The translations under genes and the position numbers were made by a program. 64,000 bases of DNA, taken from the NCBI GenBank assembly GCA_035710745.1, contig DASTCX010000004.1, forward strand, positions 186,001-250,000, written 5' to 3'. This document shows, piece by piece, positions 26,538-34,546 of this stretch. Below the pieces are notes generated by a model. It was not told the origin of the DNA, ran no database searches, and worked only from the letters and a program-made list of their open reading frames with translations. Every line of letters begins with the position of its first letter. Positions within the stretch are counted from its first letter, which is position 1. The DNA comes from Candidatus Eremiobacteraceae bacterium. GTDB taxonomy: Bacteria; Vulcanimicrobiota; Vulcanimicrobiia; Eremiobacterales; Eremiobacteraceae.

Positions 26538-27301
26538 TCATCCTCGCCGCCGTCGCGACGCTGCTCGAGATCGACGCCGCGCGTAACGGACGGCAATCCA
26601 TCGCCGATGAGATAACGAGTTCCGTCTTCGCTCCGGTCGAAGCTGCGCTCACAGCAGCGGGCAATGCGATAGGGGGCGAGATCTTCGCCCTTTCGAACGC
26701 CGGCAAAGTCGCTTCGGAGAACGCCCAGCTCCGCGACAAGGTCCATCAGCTCTCTGCCGATGACGACGCGCTCCACGCGGCTGCGGTCGAAAATGCCGAC
26801 TTGCGCAAGCTCCTCGCTTTACGCTCGACGTACGGCGCGAACGCGGTCGCAGCGGACGTCGTCGGATATGCGCCGGAGGCGTCGCGTAAAGAGATCACGA
26901 TCGACCGCGGCTGGCGCGACGGCGTCAAGCGCGATTGCGTCGTCGTCGGCGGCGCGGGTCTCGTCGGGCACGTCATCGATGCGGGCTCGCACGAAGCCCA
27001 CGTCCTCCTCATCATCGATCCGACAAGCTCGGTGCCCGCGTACCTGCAGCGTTCGCGCTCGTGGGGGATCATCGTCGGCACGTCGCTTCACGTCAAGATG
27101 AAGTACATCGGGCAAGACAAGAAGGTCATCGCCGGCGACATGGTCGTCACCGGCCAGGGCCAGGTGTATCCAGGCGGCATCTCGATCGGCCGCGTCCGCG
27201 AGGTCGACCGCAAGGACAGCGCGCTCTATCAGAGCGCCGTCCTCGACACCGACGTCGACTTCGCCTCGCTGACGCACGTCCTCGTGCTCCCGCTGAGGTG
27301 A
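26480..27301 (+). CDS. mreC: Rod-shape determining protein MreC
   Basis: A 273-residue bitopic protein: short cytoplasmic start, one transmembrane helix (LFVFITLIILAAVATLL, about 13-29), a periplasmic coiled coil (about 70-110, SENAQLRDKVHQLSADDDAL), then two beta domains with ITIDRGWRDGVKRDCVVVGG and VVTGQGQVYPGGISIG. It scaffolds the PBP2-RodA elongasome. The GTG at 26480 lies inside the mreB reading frame; the membrane segment follows at the expected distance. A second GTG is the next codon. Confidence 0.92.
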   Translation: MVAIPSFWDERKLFVFITLIILAAVATLLEIDAARNGRQSIADEITSSVFAPVEAALTAAGNAIGGEIFALSNAGKVASENAQLRDKVHQLSADDDALHAAAVENADLRKLLALRSTYGANAVAADVVGYAPEASRKEITIDRGWRDGVKRDCVVVGGAGLVGHVIDAGSHEAHVLLIIDPTSSVPAYLQRSRSWGIIVGTSLHVKMKYIGQDKKVIAGDMVVTGQGQVYPGGISIGRVREVDRKDSALYQSAVLDTDVDFASLTHVLVLPLR

Positions 27302-27879
27302 GCGTGCACGATTCCGCTTCCTCTTCTCTCCGGCTGCGCGGCGGTCCGGCGCGCGCGCGCCGCGCTCCCGTCGACGCCGAGGTGTCGGTCCCCCCGCGCT
27401 TTTCCGTGCTGCTCGTGCTCGGGCTCGTCGCGTTGCTTCTCCAGTCCACGCTGCTCCATAGCGTCACGTTGCGCGGCGCGCATCTCAGCCTTGTCACCGT
27501 CCTCATCGTGTGGACGGGACTTCGCTGTGGCGTCGTCGCCGGCGGTTGGCTCGGACTCATTCTCGGCGTGCTCGAAGACGCGCTCGGCGGCGGCGGAGCG
27601 AACACGATCGCAGCGACGCTGACCGGATTCGGGTCGGGACTGCTCGCCAACCGCTTCTTCTCGGATTCGCTGCCCGTCTTCCTCAGTGCGCTCGCCGTCG
27701 CGACGGCGATCCGCTACGCCGCTAATTACATCTTCTTCGAGTTCATCGATGGTGAACGCGGATTGTTCATCCCGCTCTCGCACGAATTCGTGTGGAGCAT
27801 CCTGCTCAACGCGGCCGTCGGTACCGTCGTCCTGCTCGCGCTTCGCGCGTACTCGCATCGGAGCACCGGCCGGCGATGA
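27298..27879 (+). CDS. mreD: Rod-shape determining protein MreD
   Basis: About 193 residues with an N-terminal basic, Arg/Pro-rich stretch followed by five or six hydrophobic segments (VLLVLGLVALLLQSTLLHSV, LVTVLIVWTGLRCGVVAG, WSILLNAAVGTVVLLALRAY). MreD is an inner-membrane partner of MreC. Sequence identity in the family is low, but position and topology are decisive. The GTG overlaps the mreC stop (GTGA); a GTG two codons later is possible. The N-terminal extension of about 35 residues before the first span is longer than common. Confidence 0.88.
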   Translation: MSVHDSASSSLRLRGGPARARRAPVDAEVSVPPRFSVLLVLGLVALLLQSTLLHSVTLRGAHLSLVTVLIVWTGLRCGVVAGGWLGLILGVLEDALGGGGANTIAATLTGFGSGLLANRFFSDSLPVFLSALAVATAIRYAANYIFFEFIDGERGLFIPLSHEFVWSILLNAAVGTVVLLALRAYSHRSTGRR

Positions 27880-29738
27880 AACGGCGCATCGTCGCGCTCG
27901 CCCTGGCGGTCGCCGCCATCTTCATCGTGCTTGTGTGGCGCCTCGCCGACACGCAGCTGCAACATGGCGCTTACTACGAATATCTCGCAAACCTCAACCA
28001 GCTCCGGACGATCCCGGTGACCGCGCCGCGCGGTCTGCTCTACGACCGCAACGGCATCGTCATCGCGCGCAACCGACCGTCGTTCGTCGTCGAGGTCGTA
28101 CCGATGCAGCTCCACGATCCGAACGCGGAGATGCGCGAACTGGCGTCGATCCTCATGGTTCCCGAAGCGCAGCTGTGGCAGCGGCTGCTCCATCAGAACG
28201 GCGTCACCTACAAGAACTTCGACGACCTCGCTGCTGCCATACCGCTCGGACCGGTGACGATCGCCGCCGATCTGAACACGGCGACCGTCGGCCGCTTTTC
28301 CGAGCGAGCCGATGACTTGCCGGGCATGTCCGTCGAACTCGTGCCCGTTCGGCAGTACCCGTACGGCACGCTCGCGAGTCACGCGATCGGGTACGTGGGG
28401 CAGATCTCGCAGTCGCAATACGACCGGCTCAAGAGCAAAGGCTACACGCCGAGCGACACGATCGGCGAGGACGGGCTCGAGATGACGTACGATTCGCTGC
28501 TTCGCGGCAGGCCCGGCGGCAGGCAGATCAAGGTCAACTCGGCGGGGCAGGCGGTCGCGAGCGTCGGCGATTTCGCGGCTATCCCCGGTGACAATCTCGA
28601 CCTCACGCTCGACTGGCCCTTGCAGCGCGCGGCGGAAACGGCAATGGCGCTGCAGATAAAAACCCTCGAGGGGCAGATCGGCCATCGCGTCGGCGGATCG
28701 GCGATCGTCGAGGATCCGAATACCGGTGCGGTGCTTGCACTCGTCAGCCAGCCGAACTTCGATCCGGATGATTTCGCCGCGGGGATAAGCGGGAAGCGTT
28801 ATTCGGGCTATTTGAACGACCCGCTGCTGCCGCTTTTCAACCGCGCCGTATCCGGCGCGTATCCGACCGGGTCGACGTTCAAGATCATCACGAGCTCGGC
28901 CGCGCTGCAAAGCGGGCTGCTCGACGAGGAATCGACCCGCTTTTGCGGCGGCGTGTACGACCTCAACGGCTTCATCTTCAACGACGACCGCGGCGGCGGG
29001 CACGGCACGTTGACGATCCGGCCGGCGATCGCTCGTTCGTGCGACGTGTTCTTCTTCCAGGTCGGCAACGAGCTTGGGATCTCGCGGCTCGACAAGTACG
29101 CCGCGGCGTACGGTATCGGCAAGAAGACGAACATCGACATTCCGGGCGAGACGAGCGGCACGTTGCCGACGCCGGCGTGGAAGAAACAAGTCGTCAAGGA
29201 CGATTGGTACTCCGGCGACACGGTAAATATGTCGATCGGCCAAGGGTATCTCGAAGCGTCGCCGGTGCAGATGCTCCGAGTCGTCGGCGCGGTCGCGAAC
29301 GGCGGCGAGCTATATGCGCCGTATCTCGTCGCCGATGCGCGCGATCCGCAAGGCCGCATCGTCAAGCGCTTCGGTCCGCATCCGCAAGGCGATGTCGGCG
29401 TGTCGGAATCGAATCTGCAGATCATCCGCGAGGGCATGCTCGGCGCGATCGAAGACCCTTACGGCACCGCGTACAACGTCTACATTCCGGGCTTCCATTA
29501 CGCCGGCAAGACGGGAACGGCTGAGAACTTCCCGACCGTCGACAACCCGCAAGGCCGCAATCACGCGTGGTTCGTCTGCTTCGCGCCGTATGACCATCCG
29601 AAGATCGCGGTCGTCGTCTTCATGGATCAGAGCGGCGGCTTCGGCGCGGTGAACGCGGCGCCGGTCGCACAGGCGATCGTGACGGCGTACTTCCATCTCA
29701 AGACGTCGGGTCCGAACGGCACCGGCATCCGCGACTGA
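27876..29738 (+). CDS. mrdA: Peptidoglycan transpeptidase PBP2
   Basis: A 620-residue class B penicillin-binding protein for cell elongation. It has one N-terminal membrane anchor (IVALALAVAAIFIVLVWRLA), a dimerisation domain (APRGLLYDRNGIVIARNRPS, then YPYGTLASHAIGYVG), and a transpeptidase domain with SxxK serine in AYPTGSTFKIITSSAAL (about 333), the SxN-equivalent ARSCDVFFFQ near 387, and KTGTAE near 545. All catalytic motifs are intact. The ATG overlaps the mreD stop (ATGA). rodA does not follow; a palindromic repeat and a long leader come next. Confidence 0.95.
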   Translation: MKRRIVALALAVAAIFIVLVWRLADTQLQHGAYYEYLANLNQLRTIPVTAPRGLLYDRNGIVIARNRPSFVVEVVPMQLHDPNAEMRELASILMVPEAQLWQRLLHQNGVTYKNFDDLAAAIPLGPVTIAADLNTATVGRFSERADDLPGMSVELVPVRQYPYGTLASHAIGYVGQISQSQYDRLKSKGYTPSDTIGEDGLEMTYDSLLRGRPGGRQIKVNSAGQAVASVGDFAAIPGDNLDLTLDWPLQRAAETAMALQIKTLEGQIGHRVGGSAIVEDPNTGAVLALVSQPNFDPDDFAAGISGKRYSGYLNDPLLPLFNRAVSGAYPTGSTFKIITSSAALQSGLLDEESTRFCGGVYDLNGFIFNDDRGGGHGTLTIRPAIARSCDVFFFQVGNELGISRLDKYAAAYGIGKKTNIDIPGETSGTLPTPAWKKQVVKDDWYSGDTVNMSIGQGYLEASPVQMLRVVGAVANGGELYAPYLVADARDPQGRIVKRFGPHPQGDVGVSESNLQIIREGMLGAIEDPYGTAYNVYIPGFHYAGKTGTAENFPTVDNPQGRNHAWFVCFAPYDHPKIAVVVFMDQSGGFGAVNAAPVAQAIVTAYFHLKTSGPNGTGIRD

Positions 29739-29774
29739 TATCCGCGATTGATGATGGAGCGGTCGACCTTGTAG

Positions 29775-29796
29775 CGGTCGAGCTTTAGCTCGACCG
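29775..29796. repeat. Intergenic palindrome, GTAGCGGTCGA family copy 1
   Basis: CGGTCGAGCT-TT-AGCTCGACCG, a perfect 10-bp stem preceded by TTGTAG. It matches the palindrome at 55181-55202 except for one base pair swapped from G-C to C-G with pairing kept. It lies 37 bases after the mrdA stop. No T-run follows, so it is REP-like rather than a terminator. Confidence 0.65.
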
Positions 29797-29829
29797 AAGC
29801 CACGCGTCCTGATTGTGCCTATCGACGCT

Positions 29830-29942
29830 CTTGGCCGCACGTGTGAGCGACGTTGCACACGCCGTCACGGGTGGCCAAGGACCCGTCGGAAGGTGCGCCA
29901 AAACCTGAGACTATCCCACCGGAAACGCTTTAGGAGCCGACG
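29830..29942 (+). other. Structured leader before the aminotransferase gene
   Basis: Two helices can be drawn. The first is CTTGGCC (29830-29836) with GGCCAAG (29873-29879), enclosing CGTGTG (29840-29845) with CACACG (29856-29861). The second is CGTCGG (29884-29889) with CCGACG (29937-29942), enclosing an AGGT/ACCT hairpin and an unpaired purine-rich stretch. The last helix ends six bases before the ATG and includes the region where a ribosome would bind. I compared it by eye with SAM, TPP, cobalamin, glycine, FMN and tetrahydrofolate riboswitch cores and found no match. Confidence 0.4.
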
Positions 29943-29948
29943 TCAAAG

Positions 29949-31136
29949 ATGCCGACCACCACGTTCGCCCTCGCCGATTCGATGCGGCGTTTGGGTACGG
30001 AGAGCGCCTTCGTCGTATTGGCGCGCGCCCGCGCGCTCGAAGCGCAGGGCCGCAACATCATCCACCTCGAGATCGGCGAACCCGACTTCGACACACCCGA
30101 GCATGTGAAGAACGCGGGCATCGATTCGATCAAACATAACCGCACGCACTACTCGCCCGCGAGCGGCATCATGGAGCTGCGCGACGCGATCGCCAAGCAC
30201 GTGACGAAGTCGCGCGGCGTGCCCGTGACTGCGGATCAAGTCGTGGTAAGTCCGGGGGCGAAGCCGATCATCGCGCTGACGCTGATGGCGCTGCTCAATC
30301 CGGGCGATGAAGTCGTCATCCCGGATCCCGCGTATCCGGCGTATCGGTCGATCGTCACGTACGTCAGCGCAGTGCCGGTGTCGGTGCCGCTTCTGGAGCG
30401 AAAGAACTTCCGGCTCGAGCTCGACGCGCTCGAAACCGCGATCACGCCACGGACGAAAGCCATCGTCATCAATTCCCCGCATAATCCGACCGGCGGCATC
30501 CTGACGCCCGATGACATCGCAGGCATCGCCGCGATCGCGAAACGTCACGACGTGCTGGTCATCACCGACGAGATCTACAACCGGCACTGTTACGACGCAC
30601 CGTTCGCATCGTTTTTCGGCCTCGGCGGCATTCCGGATCAGACGATCCTCATCGACGGCTTCTCGAAGGCGTGGGCGATGACAGGCTGGCGGCTCGGCTT
30701 TGGCGTCTTCCCGAAATACATCGCCGATGCGGTCGGCGCGCTCATGCTCAACACGGTGTCGTGCACGGCGACGTTCGTGCAGGACGCCGGCATCGCGGCG
30801 CTGACAGGCGACGACAAGCCGGTGCAGGCGATGCGCGACGAGTTCTTGCGACGTCGCGACTTGCTCGTCGAAGGGCTCAATCAGATCCCGGGCGTCACGT
30901 GCAAGTTGCCGGGCGGCGCGTTCTACGTCTTCCCGAATTTCTCGGCGGTCGACTCTGACGATATCCGGCTTGCGGCGCACATCCTCGACGAAGGCAACGT
31001 GGCGGTGCTCGGCGGTTCGACGTTCGGCCCCAACGGTCGCGGCTTCATCCGCCTGTCGTACGCGAACTCGGAAGAGAACTTGCGCGAAGCGCTGTCGCGG
31101 ATCCGCAAAGCGCTCGCTTCGTACCGCCGCGCCTGA
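29949..31136 (+). CDS. Pyridoxal-phosphate aminotransferase, class I/II (aspartate aminotransferase-like)
   Basis: A 395-residue fold-type I aminotransferase. It shows LEIGEPDFDTPEHVK near residue 40, VVVSPGAKPIIALTLMALL near 97, the NSPHNPTGG aspartate-family signature near 178, DEIYNRHCYD near 210, and the PLP-lysine motif LIDGFSKAWAMTGWRLGFG near 240; the substrate-carboxylate arginine is in GRGFIRLSYANS near the end. The Iγ subgroup acts on aspartate, aromatic or diaminopimelate-pathway substrates. The exact substrate cannot be told, though the nearby lysA makes a lysine-pathway role possible. It is preceded by a structured leader. Confidence 0.88.
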   Translation: MPTTTFALADSMRRLGTESAFVVLARARALEAQGRNIIHLEIGEPDFDTPEHVKNAGIDSIKHNRTHYSPASGIMELRDAIAKHVTKSRGVPVTADQVVVSPGAKPIIALTLMALLNPGDEVVIPDPAYPAYRSIVTYVSAVPVSVPLLERKNFRLELDALETAITPRTKAIVINSPHNPTGGILTPDDIAGIAAIAKRHDVLVITDEIYNRHCYDAPFASFFGLGGIPDQTILIDGFSKAWAMTGWRLGFGVFPKYIADAVGALMLNTVSCTATFVQDAGIAALTGDDKPVQAMRDEFLRRRDLLVEGLNQIPGVTCKLPGGAFYVFPNFSAVDSDDIRLAAHILDEGNVAVLGGSTFGPNGRGFIRLSYANSEENLREALSRIRKALASYRRA

Positions 31137-31180
31137 TCGTGCGGCCTATCGCACGGCCTTTCACGCGGCCCGTGTAGTAG

Positions 31181-31197
31181 GCCGAGCGAAGCTCGGC
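31181..31197. repeat. Intergenic palindrome, CCGAGCGAAGCTCGG type
   Basis: GCCGAGC-GAA-GCTCGGC, 7-bp stem with a GAA loop, preceded by GTGTAGTAG and ending three bases before the ATG of the next gene. It shares a 15-base core with the palindrome at 20971-20985 on the other strand. At this place it could cover the ribosome-binding site. Confidence 0.6.
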
Positions 31198-31200
31198 GAC

Positions 31201-32172
31201 ATGGGACGCTCTCGGCTCAAGGTCGTCATTCCAGGCGGCACCGGTTCTATAGGCACGGTGCTTGCTAAGCACTTCCATGAGGCCGGCGATGACGTTACTG
31301 TTATCGCGCGATCGACGGCTCGGAACGCGCGGTGGCGCACGGTCGTATGGGATGGTGGCACGCTTGGCGATTGGGCGCAGGCAATCGACGGCGCGGACGT
31401 CGTCATCAACCTCGCGGGTCGCAGCGTCAACTGCCGCTACACGCCGGAGAATCGGCGCATCATCATCGAGTCTCGAACGACGACGACTCGCCTCGTCGGC
31501 CAAGCCATCGCCGCGGCGAACAAGCGGCCACGCACTTGGATGAACGCGAGCACGGCGACGATCTATCGCCACGCGCTCGACCGGCCGCAGGACGAGAAGA
31601 CCGGCGAGCTTGGCGGCGATGAACCAGGCGCACCGGCGAAGTGGAACTTCAGCATCGACGTCGCGACCGCGTGGGAGCGCGCATTTGTCGACGCTGCCGC
31701 CCCTGGTGTCCGCAAGATCATCCTCCGGTTGGCGATCGTCATGGAGCCTTACACGCATAGTACCCTCGCGCTGCTGAGCGGCTTGGTTCGCAAGGGCCTC
31801 GGCGGGGCGAATGGCAGCGGATCGCAGAGGGTGTCGTGGGTCCACGATGTCGACCTTGCGCGCACGATCGAATTCCTTATCGCTAGCGAGGACACCGACG
31901 GCATCATCAATGTCAGCTCGCCGAATCCCGTGCCCAACCGCGATTTCATGCGAGCACTGCGCGACGCAATGGGAGTTAAGATCGGACTACCCGCGACAGA
32001 GCCGATGCTTCGGGTCGGAGCGTTCCTAATGGGAAGCGAAACCGAGCTCGTCCTCAAGAGCCGCTGGGTGCTCCCGACGCGGCTGCTTGAATCCGGTTTC
32101 ACCTTCACGTATCCGACATGGCCGGAAGCGGCGCGCGATCTCGTACGTCGTGCCCACACCGAGGCGTCGTAG
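31201..32172 (+). CDS. TIGR01777 family epimerase/short-chain dehydrogenase-like protein
   Basis: A 323-residue extended SDR. It opens with VVIPGGTGSIGTVLAKHF, the NAD(P)-binding glycine motif, then DVVINLAGRSVNCRYTP near residue 68, the mark of this family, an NASTATIYRH active-site segment near 113 and SWVHDVDLARTIEFL near 222. The C-terminal DUF1731 region ends with LESGFTFTYPTWPEAARDL. The SDR YxxxK is replaced by a family-typical arrangement. The reaction is unknown for most members. It probably has its own translation control, since a palindrome abuts the ATG. Confidence 0.85.
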   Translation: MGRSRLKVVIPGGTGSIGTVLAKHFHEAGDDVTVIARSTARNARWRTVVWDGGTLGDWAQAIDGADVVINLAGRSVNCRYTPENRRIIIESRTTTTRLVGQAIAAANKRPRTWMNASTATIYRHALDRPQDEKTGELGGDEPGAPAKWNFSIDVATAWERAFVDAAAPGVRKIILRLAIVMEPYTHSTLALLSGLVRKGLGGANGSGSQRVSWVHDVDLARTIEFLIASEDTDGIINVSSPNPVPNRDFMRALRDAMGVKIGLPATEPMLRVGAFLMGSETELVLKSRWVLPTRLLESGFTFTYPTWPEAARDLVRRAHTEAS

Positions 32173-32180
32173 GCCTCGCG

Positions 32181-32624
32181 CTACAGCCGGCTATACGCTC
32201 GTCGACGCAGATCGCGGATCGGCACCATTCCGAATCGTCTTGAGCTATATCGGTTGGGATCGGCCGGATCGACAACGATCGTGTCGGGCTGCACGAGCAT
32301 CCTCCTAAGCCACCACACGAAGAACGTGAAGCACGCGCCGGCGCAAGTGACTTCCACGCCGAACGTGCGTCCGCTGTCGGGCCCGAATCGCCGTACCGCT
32401 TCGTAGGCGATGAGAACCGACAAGCTCGCGACGAACGCGTGGAACTCCAACATTCTCACCGATGGCTGTGAAATGCGGCGCACTTCGAGGCCGTCGTCTG
32501 TCCGGACGATCGTGATCTTCACGTCTCTGGTCGATTCAAGCTCGCGTCGCTCAGTCACGATGTCTCTTGCCGGTGCCCTCAGACCGAACGTGAAGAGCGC
32601 ACGACCGACTTTGAGCGTGGGCAT
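32181..32624 (-). CDS. Hypothetical membrane protein
   Basis: A 147-residue protein with two membrane segments around residues 65-80 and 95-112 (FHAFVASLSVLIAYEAV and CAGACFTFFVWWLRRMLV). A basic soluble N-terminus contains VKITIVRTDDGLEVRR, and a C-terminal cytoplasmic tail ends LRRRAYSRL. I recognise no family. The ATG giving MPTLKVG lies five bases after the trpS stop, so it is probably co-transcribed with trpS. It converges with the epimerase gene, leaving eight bases between stops. Confidence 0.7.
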   Translation of the reverse strand: MPTLKVGRALFTFGLRAPARDIVTERRELESTRDVKITIVRTDDGLEVRRISQPSVRMLEFHAFVASLSVLIAYEAVRRFGPDSGRTFGVEVTCAGACFTFFVWWLRRMLVQPDTIVVDPADPNRYSSRRFGMVPIRDLRRRAYSRL

Positions 32625-32629
32625 GATGC

Positions 32630-33640
32630 TTATGCGAGACCCATAGCTGATCGAACCTCCGCGAGAGTCCTGGTCGCGATCGAGCGCGCTTTTTTCGTCC
32701 CCTCGGCGATGATCTCGTCGACATAACCGGCTCTCGCTTCGATCTCGCGACGGCGCTCGCGGATCGGGGCGAGAAAGCGGTTGAGGTGCGCGGCCATATC
32801 GCCTTTGTTCTCGACGCATCCGAGCTGTCCGGCGCGGCAGCGATGCGCGATCGATTCGGCGTTCGGCCCGTTGACGATCTGCTGGAAGAAGAACACCGGA
32901 CACGTCTCCGGATGGCCGGGGTCGGACTTTCGGACCTTTTCGGGATCCGTGAACATGTCTTTGACCTTCGCGATCGTCGCCGCGTCGTCGTCCGCGAGCA
33001 TGAGCGCGTTGTCGTACGACTTGCTCATCTTGCGGCCGTCAGTTCCAGGCACGTACGGCGTCTCGGACAATATCGCTTCTGGTTCGACGAGCACCGCCCC
33101 GTAGAGATGATTGAAGCGGCGGACGATCTCACGGCACAGTTCGAGATGCGGCAGCTGGTCCTGGCCCACCGGTACGCCTTCGCCTTTGAAGGCGGCGATG
33201 TCGACCGTCTGCAGCACCGGATAGCCGAGAAAACCGTGCGTCGCGATCTCCGGACCGAGGGCATTGATCTGATCTTTGTACGTCGGCACCCGCTCGAGCC
33301 ACGACACGGGCACGATCATCGACAGCAGCACCGCCAGCTCGCTTATCTCGGGGATGTGGGACTGCAGATAGATGGTGCACTTGCCGGGATCGAGTCCGGC
33401 GGCGAGCCAGTCGGTGACCATCTCGCGCACGTCGCCCGCGATCTCGCGGCTGCGTTCGAATTTCGTCGTCAGCGCGTGGAGATCGGCGATCTCGTAGAAG
33501 CAGTCGTTGCCTTCCGAAAGAGCGATGAACGTATTGAGCGCACCGAGTAGATGGCCGACGTGCATGCGGCCCGTCGGGCGCATGCCGGCCATGATGCGGC
33601 GCCTCTTCGCCGTCTTCGTCGCACGGAGCTGGACGACCAA
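32630..33640 (-). CDS. trpS: Tryptophanyl-tRNA synthetase
   Basis: A 336-residue class I synthetase. It shows the HIGH-type motif AGMRPTGRMHVGHLLGAL near residue 18, the tryptophan-pocket segment DLHALTT, YPVLQTVDIAAFKG near 148 (ending VPVGQDQLPHLELCREI) and the KMSKS loop GRKMSKSYDN near 201. The start is TTG at 33640 with GGAG upstream; an ATG at 33592 would start right at the HIGH region and is less likely. The length is normal for the short TrpS type. Confidence 0.94.
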   Translation of the reverse strand: MVVQLRATKTAKRRRIMAGMRPTGRMHVGHLLGALNTFIALSEGNDCFYEIADLHALTTKFERSREIAGDVREMVTDWLAAGLDPGKCTIYLQSHIPEISELAVLLSMIVPVSWLERVPTYKDQINALGPEIATHGFLGYPVLQTVDIAAFKGEGVPVGQDQLPHLELCREIVRRFNHLYGAVLVEPEAILSETPYVPGTDGRKMSKSYDNALMLADDDAATIAKVKDMFTDPEKVRKSDPGHPETCPVFFFQQIVNGPNAESIAHRCRAGQLGCVENKGDMAAHLNRFLAPIRERRREIEARAGYVDEIIAEGTKKARSIATRTLAEVRSAMGLA

Positions 33641-33676
33641 AGTGCAAACTCTCCTTCGATGAACGCGCGGCTGGGT

Positions 33677-34516
33677 TTACACTGCGGCGCGGCCGACTCC
33701 CGCGGCGACGAACTGACGCCGCCCGCGGCCGAGCGGTCGCGCCGAAACCAGAGCCGCACGGACGAAACGCCGCGCGAACCGGACGGCGTCCGGCAGATCT
33801 GCGCCGCGAGCGAGCGCGACGGAGAGCGACGCTGCGAGCATGCACCCCGTGCCGCGCGCGTCGGCTCGAAGTCGCGCCGCGGCGAACCGCTCGACGCTGC
33901 CGTCGCGATGCGCGAGGACGTCGACGATGCGCGCGCCGGTGCGCAGGTGGCCTCCTGTTACCAGCACCGCACAGCCGTATCGCTTCGCCAGAAACGTTCC
34001 GGCGCGCTGCGCGTCAGCGACATCGACGACACGCATCGACGCGAGCGCCGCAGCCTCGGCAGCGTTCGGAGTCGCGATGTCTGCGACGCGAAGCAGTTTG
34101 CGCAGACCCTCGAGAGCGCGTGTGCTCTGAAGGCGCCCGCCCGTCGACGCGACCATCACTGGGTCGATGACGATGGGCGGCCGGTTCTTCAAACGGCGAA
34201 GCCGATCGGCGACCGCGATACACGCTTGCCGTCCGGGGATGAGGCCGACGCGGATCGCGTCTGGCCGCACCTGTTCCAGGATCACATCGAGCTGGGATAC
34301 GATCGCAGCGCTCGGGGCTTTGAGCACGCCTCCGACCCGTCTGCTGTTCTGTGCCGTGATCCCCGCGACGACGTAAACGCCCCTAACCGCCCTCAGTCTA
34401 GAATAGACCGCCGCGTCGAGGAATAGGCCGGCCCCTGCGGTGGGGTCGGTACTACCGATGCTGCAAACCACGCTGGGCTTCAGGTTCCGGCCGCCTTTCG
34501 CACGCGCGTTCTCCAC
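33677..34516 (-). CDS. thiD: Hydroxymethylpyrimidine (phosphate) kinase
   Basis: A 279-residue ribokinase-fold enzyme of thiamine synthesis that phosphorylates HMP and HMP-P. Motifs: VCSIGSTDPTAGAGLFLDA near residue 17, VVAGITAQNS near 49 (usual form T-A-x-T-x-Q-N), IVIDPVMVASTGGRL near 115, TPNAAEAAAL near 149, VLVTGGHL near 187, and the catalytic ARGTGCMLAASL near 222. The GTG start at 34516 gives a short basic lead before the fold. No other thi gene is present and no TPP riboswitch was seen upstream, so it may serve salvage of the pyrimidine. Confidence 0.88.
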   Translation of the reverse strand: MENARAKGGRNLKPSVVCSIGSTDPTAGAGLFLDAAVYSRLRAVRGVYVVAGITAQNSRRVGGVLKAPSAAIVSQLDVILEQVRPDAIRVGLIPGRQACIAVADRLRRLKNRPPIVIDPVMVASTGGRLQSTRALEGLRKLLRVADIATPNAAEAAALASMRVVDVADAQRAGTFLAKRYGCAVLVTGGHLRTGARIVDVLAHRDGSVERFAAARLRADARGTGCMLAASLSVALARGADLPDAVRFARRFVRAALVSARPLGRGRRQFVAAGVGRAAV

Positions 34517-34517
34517 A

Positions 34518-34537
34518 TATCCACAGGGCTTGTGGAA
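34518..34537. promoter_or_regulatory. Pair of DnaA-box-like sequences outside the origin
   Basis: ATATCCACA followed closely by TGTGGAAAA gives two head-to-head 9-mers, each within one or two bases of TTATCCACA. They sit between thiD and the GH57-like gene, about 13 kb from oriC. Such pairs can titrate DnaA or mediate DnaA control; chance occurrence is also possible. Confidence 0.35.
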
Positions 34538-34546
34538 AACTCCCCC

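Noticed and set aside
29880-29945. AAGGTGCGCC...ACCTGAG in the leader before the aminotransferase resembles part of SAM-I or TPP riboswitch cores
   Set aside because: The required flanking elements (the GATGAA...GGCAACC block of SAM-I, the CTGAGA...ACCC...GAACCTGA block of TPP) are missing, so the likeness is partial.
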